DNA of 64,000 nt. It comes from Cycas panzhihuaensis (Eukaryota; Cycadophyta). Below, in pieces: positions 57,140-64,000 of this stretch. The DNA is taken from NCBI GenBank assembly GCA_023213395.1, contig CM041465.1, forward strand, positions 113,715,741 to 113,779,740. The letters are read 5' to 3'. How positions within the stretch are numbered: the first letter of the stretch is position 1; each line of letters begins with the position of its first letter. The translations under genes and the position numbers were made by a program. The notes beneath the pieces were generated by a model. The model was not told the DNA's origin and did not search any database. It saw nothing but the letters and a program-made list of their open reading frames with translations.

Positions 57140-58693
57140 TATGTTAGTACATAGTTGTTAGATGAGCTATAGGGTGCAATAGTTATGTGCAGACCTCCTG
57201 TTGGTTTCTTTGTTTTCTTACTAGCACTCTTTGATGCTTGGAGTCATCCAAAGAGTAGGTGCGATCTTGTTGTGAGTTGGATTAGATGTTTGAGAAGAGA
57301 ATTTAAGTTGTATTAACCTTGAAGGTCTTGTAGAGATTATAGGCACCATGTTTCAAGCCTTATAATCTATTTCAAAGGTATTCCTCTCATTTTTTGTTAT
57401 CTTCCTTGCTCTATTTTCCTCCAATAGATGTAATTATTATAAATTATACCCCCAACTATTACATTTACATTATGCACTTAGTTCAATATCTATTCTTGAC
57501 CTGCACAAATATATAAGCCTCTAGTTTGCTTTAAATAGAGTGAATGTCTTGAAGGCAACTATATTTTCCTTTACATTTACCTATTCTTATCAAATTTGAA
57601 GATCTTTAACTACCAGTATAGTATTTTACTAGCCACTGATATTTATGTTATCTACATCTCTCTAAGATCCCTCTAAAGTTTGTTTCTAAGGTGTATATTG
57701 CATTGCATTTGTGTTTTTGTTGCCACAAGTCTTAATATATAATATATTTACATATTAGTAAATATATTAGAGTTGTATATTTATTCTATAAGATGTATGC
57801 ACTCATGTAATGGTATAATGCCCTGATGGAGTCATTTATACATTCATGTAGCTTTGTACATTATACATAGACTTTAATACACTCACATAGCTTAATTTCT
57901 TTATATAGTTGAAAAACGTCATGCAAGCTTAATATTTATAGATAACTTAAATATTATATCATTGCATCATCACTTTTGCTTGGTTGTCATTACTCTCCTC
58001 TACACATAGTCATGTGAATTCCTTATAGGCATATATAGTGTTACGCAACCATTTATTTTCACCACAGTTATCACATTGATTCACCATTTTTATTTTATAA
58101 AGTTGAGTTTTATATTTAATAATATTTATGACTTCATAAATGTGTATTGATATTTTGATATTGTGATATTATATATTTGATTACAAGTTATAAGTTTACC
58201 TTTGATAAAGTGTCTTTCATTTTATTTTTGAATGGTTTATCAACTTTATAGTTTTAAGGTTTTGAAATGACTAATATTGAGATGATTGAGGCTAGAAATG
58301 ATCTGACATCTACTAGTATTAAGTGACCAGGCTAAGGAATATTAGCTTGTATATGTTGTGGTTTGAGAGAGAACTGTATTTGTGCATTATTCATTAATAA
58401 AGGGGCTATTTTAATGATTTTTTCATGAGGTGTTCTTGGGTGATAATTAAGACATTCAATACTTTCTTTACATTAATTCTAAATAGTGTTATTTAAGTCA
58501 TAGATTGTTACAATTAGACTTAAGATCTCTTGGCGTCTAAAATAGTTCCTTTTAGCAATTATTTAGCTTGGTTTTGTGTGAAGCGGATCATTAGTTTACC
58601 ATTACATATTGAGTGATTCAAGTGATTATAATTTAAGGGATTTTTTTTGTCAAAAGTTGGTGTTGTGTTCCCTACTTATTATTTTGTTAATCC
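57140..58693 (+). other. Leader of element F2, noncoding
   Basis: AT-rich, without readable coding sequence on either strand. No counterpart remains in F, which is truncated, and no clear match exists in the D leader. Confidence 0.55.
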
Positions 58694-60160
58694 ATGGAGA
58701 AGTTGGCCCTATTGGTTATCTTGAATAGAAATAATTTCAATGAATAGAAGGCAAGTATGAAACTAGGCCTTATAGTCAACCAGCATTAGGGGATCACCAA
58801 ATCTCCTTCAATGAGTATTGCCTTGGATGAAAAGGAATAGGTTCATGTTGAGGAAAAGCAGTTCATGGTTGTAGGATTACTCAAGTTGTCTTTAGTCCCT
58901 TATTAAAGAGCTTTAATATATAACCTTGAAACCCTACATGAGATTTGGACTAAATTTGGTGATACCTTTGTGAAGAAGAAGATAAATCATCATGTTGCTC
59001 TCTTGATGGAATATTAAATGAAAAAATAGATGATGAGAATAATATTAATGTTTTTTTAAACAAGATTATTCATTTGAGGAATAGGTTGGATGAACTAAAA
59101 TCAAACTTAATATATAATACTTTGGTATTTGCCATTATTTTGTCAAAGTTGCCAGTTGTACTTGGAACTTTTTATACTATTTATGATAGTGATAAAGTTA
59201 TGGAAGGTGATTATTTTGAGTCTTTGAAAAATCTAATCCTAGTATAAGATGCCAAATTGAAGCATCATAGGATAGTGCTTGGATCTACCTTAAATCAAGC
59301 TTTGGTCATGAAGATAAAAGGAAAGGATATGGTTAAGAAGGCAAGTCTATACAAAAAATAGGTGAGACCTCTTGAGAAAAGAAAAAGTTCATGGGTAAGT
59401 GTAATTACTATAAGAAAGATAGCCACAGGGAATGAAATTATTGGCTCAAGAGACAGGATAAGCACAAGAAAACTAAGATGACAAGGGGAAAAGTGTAGTT
59501 GCACATTGTGTTAACATTTTAACAATGTCATCTAAGACAAAGAAAGATTATTATATCTTATATTTAGGGGTTGAAAAATACATCACCTATTAAAAGCAAA
59601 ACTTTGACGACATGGATGTAGGTTTAAATGATCTTAGTTTGATTATTAGAGATGCCAGTATTTTGCCTATAGAAGGTGTTGGAATAGTATCACTTATAGG
59701 TGGAAAGTTTGATTGTGTTTCTTATATGCCTAAGATAAAGCTAAATATTCTTTCAACCTAGGAAATCTGTAAGTAAGATATGAAAATTAAGTTATATAAT
59801 AATAGATGCATAATTAAGGTTCTTAAGAAAAGATACTATATTATTGCTACTGGAAGAGTGCTAGATAAATTTTGGGTATTTGAGAATTTTAGAGGCCAAA
59901 ATGATTCTTAAGCTTTTATTTCTAGTGTAGATGATATGAGTGAGTTACAATATGAAAGGTTGGGTCATCTTAACTATGGAAGTATCAACCTTATAAATAG
60001 ATTAATGATGGTGATATGATTGCCACATATTCAATGTTTAAAGGGTGCTCGTAAGGGATGTATGTATGGAAATAACCATAGTTATCCTTATGTTAAATAT
60101 AGTACATAGAGGGAAAAAGAGAAGTTAGAACTTATCCATACAGATTTAATGGGTCCATTA
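58694..60160 (+). pseudogene. Element F2 gag, zinc knuckle, protease and pre-integrase
   Basis: Gag starts at ATG 58694 ('MEKLALLVILNRNNFNE') and matches F from about 58999 on ('EYXMKKXMMRIILMFF', out of frame with stops). The zinc knuckle near 59398-59440 reads 'CNYYKKDSHREXNYW': two ligand Cys are lost. Pre-integrase is recognisable at about 59950-60000 ('ERLGHLNYGSINLINRL') and 'LELIHTDLMGPL' at 60124-60160 begins integrase, where A2 interrupts it. Decayed throughout. Confidence 0.83.
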
Positions 60161-60472
60161 TGAAGGAAGGATATATCTAGGAGATAAATCACTCACATGT
60201 ACACAATGGCAATGGAGAATGAAAAAGAAGATGAAACAAGATATGGGACCAAGCTTAGAGGTGAGAATGAATAGTGACTTCCTCCTTGAGATTTCACCTT
60301 TTATTATTGAGGGTGAGCATTAGGGTTAGGATTTTCCCGCCTAATGACATGAACTCAAAATTACATCTAAATGTACATAAAGTATATTTCATTAAAAGAC
60401 TAATGTAAATAATATATCCTAAGGTCATATAATTAATCTACACAAATGACCTTGATATATTAACCTCTTTCA
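60161..60472 (-). repeat. 3' LTR of element A2
   Basis: 312 bp, the same ends and length as the 3' LTR of A. Confidence 0.92.
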
Positions 60473-60960
60473 ATCCCCCCCTTAATGGTGGAAGGTCATT
60501 TTCAAAAAATCTATTCTATGAGGTCTTCATTTGAGCCTTATTATTACATTAAAATTCTAAATGACACTTTTATGGGAAAACCCTCATAGGGAACAAAAAC
60601 CCACAAACTTTCTAAGATCTATAGCCCCTTTTATAAATCAAAATGGCTAAGGTGGCTCTTTGATATAGCCTGATAGCTAAGTAGCTTAAATGTACAGCTT
60701 AATCTGCTAAGTCTCCATATACTGTTTGGTCATCCCCTATGCCCTTTTTGGGTTTTCATAGGTTTTGATTTTTTAAAATAAGTATAACCTTTATCCTTCC
60801 TTGCCCACATGGGGTTTTCACAAAGAGGATAAAGCAGAGACTTACTCTTATTCTTCTGCACCCACAAGGGGTTTTCACAAAGAAAATAGAGTATGATGAT
60901 CATGTTGCCATCTTCTTTGATCAGTCAAAGATGGAGGCCCTAAAGCTAAGCTACCTTTGG
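60473..60960 (-). other. PPT and 3' noncoding region of A2
   Basis: AAGGGGGGGATT on the minus strand (60473-60484), then the counterpart of 7936-8394, including the repeated AAAACCC...GGGCA-type units near 60740, 60805 and 60870. Confidence 0.7.
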
Positions 60961-61474
60961 AACTGTTCAAACTTCACCCTTTGTAGTGGTTTGGTGAAGA
61001 TATCGGCCACTTGATCTGCTATGGGACAATAATCTAATTGAATTGTGTCATCATAAACAAGTTTCCAATCCTGTGGACTTTTGTACTTATGTGTTTGGTA
61101 CAATTATGAAATACAAGATATTTTTCCATGCAGATTGTTGATTGATTATCCACATAAAGACTTATAGGACTTGTTTGGGTGATATTCAATGTTTCTAATA
61201 ATTTTCTTAGCCATATCACCTCTTTAGTAGTCTCAGAAGCAACAATGTATTCAGCTTCAGTAGTTGAATCTGCAACTATCTTCTGCTGTCTGGATCTCCA
61301 TGATATTGGTGTTGTTCTAAGAAACGTTACATACTTAGATGTAGATCTTCTCGTATCTTTATCTCCTGTAAAGTTTGAGTCTATGTATGCAGAAAGATTA
61401 AAGTCTAAATTAGGTTCATACAATAGACCATATTTACTGGTTGTCTTAAGGTATCCCAACACTTGCACTACTGC
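60961..61474 (-). pseudogene. Element A2 RNase H, largely open
   Basis: A 144-codon open frame (61034-61468) spans nearly the whole copia RNase H domain: 'AYIDSNFTGDKDTRRSTSKYV', 'ISWRSRQQK', 'STTEAEYIVAS', 'EVIWLRKLLETL', 'LYVDNQSTICM', 'FHNCTKHISTK'. Catalytic Asp, Glu and Asp are all present. The distal 'ADIFTKPL' part is read in another frame before 61034. It is the best preserved RNase H in the window, but the element around it is broken. Confidence 0.9.
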
Positions 61475-62470
61475 CTACCAATGATTTTGCTTAGGATTTA
61501 TCATGTAACGAGCAAGAATGCCAATAAAGTGTATAATATCTAGCCTTGTATTGGTAGTGTAGATGAGACTACCTACAAGTTTCATGTAGAGTATTACGTC
61601 TGCCACCCTAGTGTCACCTTCAACTGAGAGTTTAGTATTAGGATCCATAGGTAATATCACTCGTCGAGCATCTTCTAACTGAAACTTAGTTAGAAGATCA
61701 TTGATGTATTTTTCTTAGGAGAGGAAAATTTTTCCATTCTTTTATGTTACTCCAATTCCCAAGTAATATTTCATCAAACCGAGGTTAGACAATTCAAACG
61801 TTTTACTAAGGTCCTTTTTCAATTGGCTTATTACATGTTGACTATTACCCGTTACTAGCATGTCATCAATAAAGATTATGAGATAAGTGACTTTATCCTT
61901 ATGGCACTTGATGAACAATGTTGCATTAATATCTTGATAGTCACAAACCTCATATCCAAGTTGCCTCATCCTTTTAGACAACTTGGTAAACTAAGCACGA
62001 GGGGCTTGTTTAAGGCCATACAAGGACTTTCTGAGCCTGCAAACCTTACGCTCTTGACCTTCGATCTCATATCCTTCTGGCTAAGCCATGTAAATTTCTT
62101 CTTCAAGATCTCCATTGAGAAACACAATCTTAATATCGAGTTGGTGGATTTTCTAACCCCATTGAGCAGCCAAGGCCATAAGAGTTCTAATTGTAGGCCA
62201 CTTAGTTGTAGGTGCAAAGACTTTAGTGTAGTCGATGCCTTCTCTCTGTGTAAATCCTTTAGCTACTAACCTCACCTTGTGTTTTTCAAGGGTGCCATCT
62301 GATCTATATTTATTTTTAAACACTCATTTATTTTGAACTACCTTTCTGCTAAGTGGTAGATCAACGAGCTCCTATGTACCATTCTTGATAAGAGATTGGT
62401 ACTCTTCGTTCATGGCGTTTCTCTAAGCTCTATGTTTTATAGCTTCTTGGTACATTAAGGGCTCTTCATT
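61475..62470 (-). pseudogene. Element A2 reverse transcriptase, broken
   Basis: Open pieces 61475-61660 ('LYMKLVGSLIYTTNTRLDI'), 61742-61981 ('YLIIFIDDMLVTG', with both catalytic Asp residues, and 'FELSNLGLMKYYLGIGV') and further N-terminal scraps to 62470 ('LVDLPLSRKVV', 'KARLVAKGFTQREGID', 'LDIKIVFLNGDLEEEIYM'). The equivalent box in A reads FVDN, so A2 keeps the older state here. Confidence 0.88.
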
Positions 62471-63036
62471 AAGAGTAACGTATAATTCTACTGGTTCAAG
62501 CTTAGTATATAATGATTCCTGCACCCTTGCTCTGTGGGTACTTCAAGTGCCAATTTTGCCCACCTCATCTGGTCATATATCCTTATTGAACTGGCAGGCT
62601 TCTCAAGATCCTCGAGTTAGGAATGATGTCCTCATTTCCCCAACTTATTGGTTCTCATCATATTCATTAAAACGATTATTTTGTGAGGAGGATATTGATA
62701 TTCTTGAGAAAGATGGTCCTTCTACCACAGTTTTGCCTTTGTCAACTGAAGGTGGAGAGGATGGTTCTTCTATAATGGCTTTGCCTTTGTCAACTCTGTT
62801 ATCTTCAAAAGATGGTACTGGATGTACACTCATTAGTTCAAAGTTACAACTTGTATCCTCCAAGGCTCTATCGTCAGCTTCCAACGTAATTTATGTCTGT
62901 CCCCCCCCTCAAATTTTGGAATCTGAACATCATACTTGATAACATTATTGTAGAGGCATGAGGGTACTATGGAGTCTAATTTAAGCAATTGATCCTCTAT
63001 CTCCGTAAAAATGACATCTCTGGTAACAATGATTTT
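62471..63036 (-). pseudogene. Element A2 integrase-RT linker
   Basis: Ser/Pro/Glu-rich linker like 9914-10440, with the 'DKGKAIIEEPSSPPS' and 'DKGKTVVEGPSFS' repeat at about 62700-62810. The C run at 62900-62907 is shorter than in A. Confidence 0.75.
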
Positions 63037-63936
63037 TCATTGTGAAGGTATGAAGACCTTATACCCTTTCTTATCCATAAGGTATCCAACAAAGATGTCT
63101 TTAAGTGCCCTTGGATGGAGTTTATTTTGATCTACATCTAGAATATGGGCATAGCATGTAGAGCCAAAAATTCTAAAGTAGTGAATAATGGGGGCTTGTC
63201 CTGACCACTTTTCATTAGGTGATTGTACTTCCTTTGATGGGCTAACAACATTGATACAATAAACAGCTATCCAGATTGCTTCAGTCCATAGATAGGTAGG
63301 TATATTTTTATATATTAAAATAGCATGAGCCATGTTTATGATTATCCTGTTCATGCACTTGACAACTCCATTTTACTATGGGGTACCTACTACTGTTATT
63401 TGATGCTTGATGCCATTGTCTCGAAGGTAGCTTTCAAACTCATGTGAGGTATATTCACCACCATTATCAGTTTGAAGATATTTAAGTTGATAACTTGACT
63501 CCTTTTCAGTGAGGGCTTTGAATTCCTTAAATATGCGAAATACTTCATCTTTCTTGTGTAGAAAGGTTACCCATACTTTTCTAGTAAAATCATCAATGAA
63601 AGAGATGTAATATAACTTGCCCTTCAGTGGCAATATGGCTCGATTTCCACTAACTTTTGGGAAAGGGTTGTCAATGAGATTTGGCAATGATGCAAGCTTC
63701 ACATTTAAAGGGCTTAGAGGAAAACTTTGGAAGGTTTGGAAGAGTATTAGAAAGATCTCTAAGTCTATCAATGTGAACATGGCCCATACGAGCATGCCAA
63801 AGAGCTTCTGGTGACAACGTTGGATGGGTCAAGATGGAATTAAATACAAATTCTTCATCAGCATAAGGGCTTTGGGCACAATGGGCTTCAGAAGATGGAG
63901 AGCCATTTAGTCGAAAGAGTTTGCCAGAGAGATATC
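63037..63936 (-). pseudogene. Element A2 integrase, two open blocks
   Basis: 63376-63795 reads 'YYISFIDDFTRKVWVTFLH' (Asp) and 'YLQTDNGGEYTSHEF' (Asp). 63037-63354 reads 'MNRIIINMAHAILIYKNIPTYLW', 'FRIFGSTCYAHILDVDQ', 'LKDIFVGYLMDKKGYKVF'. The catalytic Glu segment lies in the short break between them (63355-63375). The first 30 or so codons of the upper block extend into pre-integrase sequence. Confidence 0.9.
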
Positions 63937-63999
63937 TAGTGTGGCTTCAATTGATAGATAGTGTCTAGGATCCACTATCTATTAATTGAAGCCACACTA
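63937..63999. repeat. Fold-back inverted repeat at the A2 break
   Basis: Arms of 27 bp (63937-63963 and 63973-63999) match at 26 of 27 positions around a 9-base spacer. The right arm is the normal A-family protease-region sequence (compare 11752-11770); the left arm is its inverted duplicate. Confidence 0.88.
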
Positions 64000-64000
64000 T

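Larger units (their letters stand above)
56837..64000 (+). mobile_element. Copia element F2 (runs off the window, split by A2)
   Basis: Same family as F. It has a 5' LTR (56837-57126), PBS, 1.5-kb leader, decayed gag, zinc knuckle and pre-integrase up to 60160, where element A2 begins. The 3' part lies beyond the right edge. It is inserted in the end of gypsy G2 integrase. Many stops; not functional. Confidence 0.85.
60161..64000 (-). mobile_element. Copia element A2 (3' part, runs off the window)
   Basis: Second A-family element, reverse orientation. It has a 3' LTR (60161-60472), PPT, 3' noncoding region with the repeated motif, RNase H, RT, linker and integrase, all in the same order and closely similar to A. 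Beyond 63936 the match to A breaks: about 300 bp of pre-integrase sequence (A 11430-11735) is replaced by a fold-back repeat. Inserted in F2 integrase; the undisturbed site is seen in F at about 37470. Confidence 0.92.

Noticed and set aside
61901-62269. 122-codon + strand open frame
   Set aside because: Antisense shadow of the A2 RT coding region.

Overview
This is nuclear DNA of a seed plant with a large, repeat-rich genome. A gymnosperm is plausible because most elements are old, heavily decayed and AT-rich, but the sequence does not settle this. I see no intact host gene, no tRNA or rRNA gene and no CRISPR array. Nearly all of it is nested LTR retrotransposons: Ty1/copia elements named here L, A, B, D, E, F, F2 and A2, plus decayed Ty3/gypsy material, G1 and G2. 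They were recognised by paired LTRs, 5-bp target-site duplications (TSDs), primer-binding sites (PBS) resembling the 3' end of initiator tRNA-Met, polypurine tracts (PPT) and broken gag, protease, integrase, reverse transcriptase (RT) and RNase H domains.

Layout, left to right. Positions 1-21226 hold element L (+), a tandem array in which a 2.5-kb repeat occurs at 454-2993 and again at 5917-7610 plus 20625-21226. The second copy is split by copia element A (-, 7611-20619, TSD catct), which is itself split by Tnt1/Tork-like copia element B (-, 12044-17375, TSD atcac). Directly after the second 2.5-kb copy lies an intronless, 3'-truncated copy of a LAMMER/CLK-type (plant AFC) protein kinase, 21227-22102, with three stop codons but no frameshift. 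Positions 22103-36120 are noncoding, gypsy-associated repeats. They are interrupted by copia element E (+, 25781-34352), which has the most similar LTR pair in the window and an unusual 3.7-kb leader.

Positions 36150-36262 are a microsatellite that abuts the 5'-truncated copia element F (+, 36280-40285). Positions 40286-56836 are more noncoding repeats and two decayed gypsy copies. G1 carries copia element D (-, 43378-47545, TSD attac) and nested tandem duplications of its gag-protease region; G2 runs on into RT, RNase H and the end of integrase. At 56837 a second F-family element, F2 (+), is inserted in the end of the G2 pol region. At 60161 a second A-family element, A2 (-), is inserted in F2 and runs off the right edge, ending in a fold-back inverted repeat.

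No element here looks able to transpose on its own: every pol region carries stops or frameshifts. The features that retrotransposon decay does not explain are the in-frame kinase copy fused to a retroelement repeat, the CpG-rich and structured blocks in the E leader, and the repeated 3' noncoding motif kept in both A-family elements. LTR differences were judged by eye; none of the similarities was computed.
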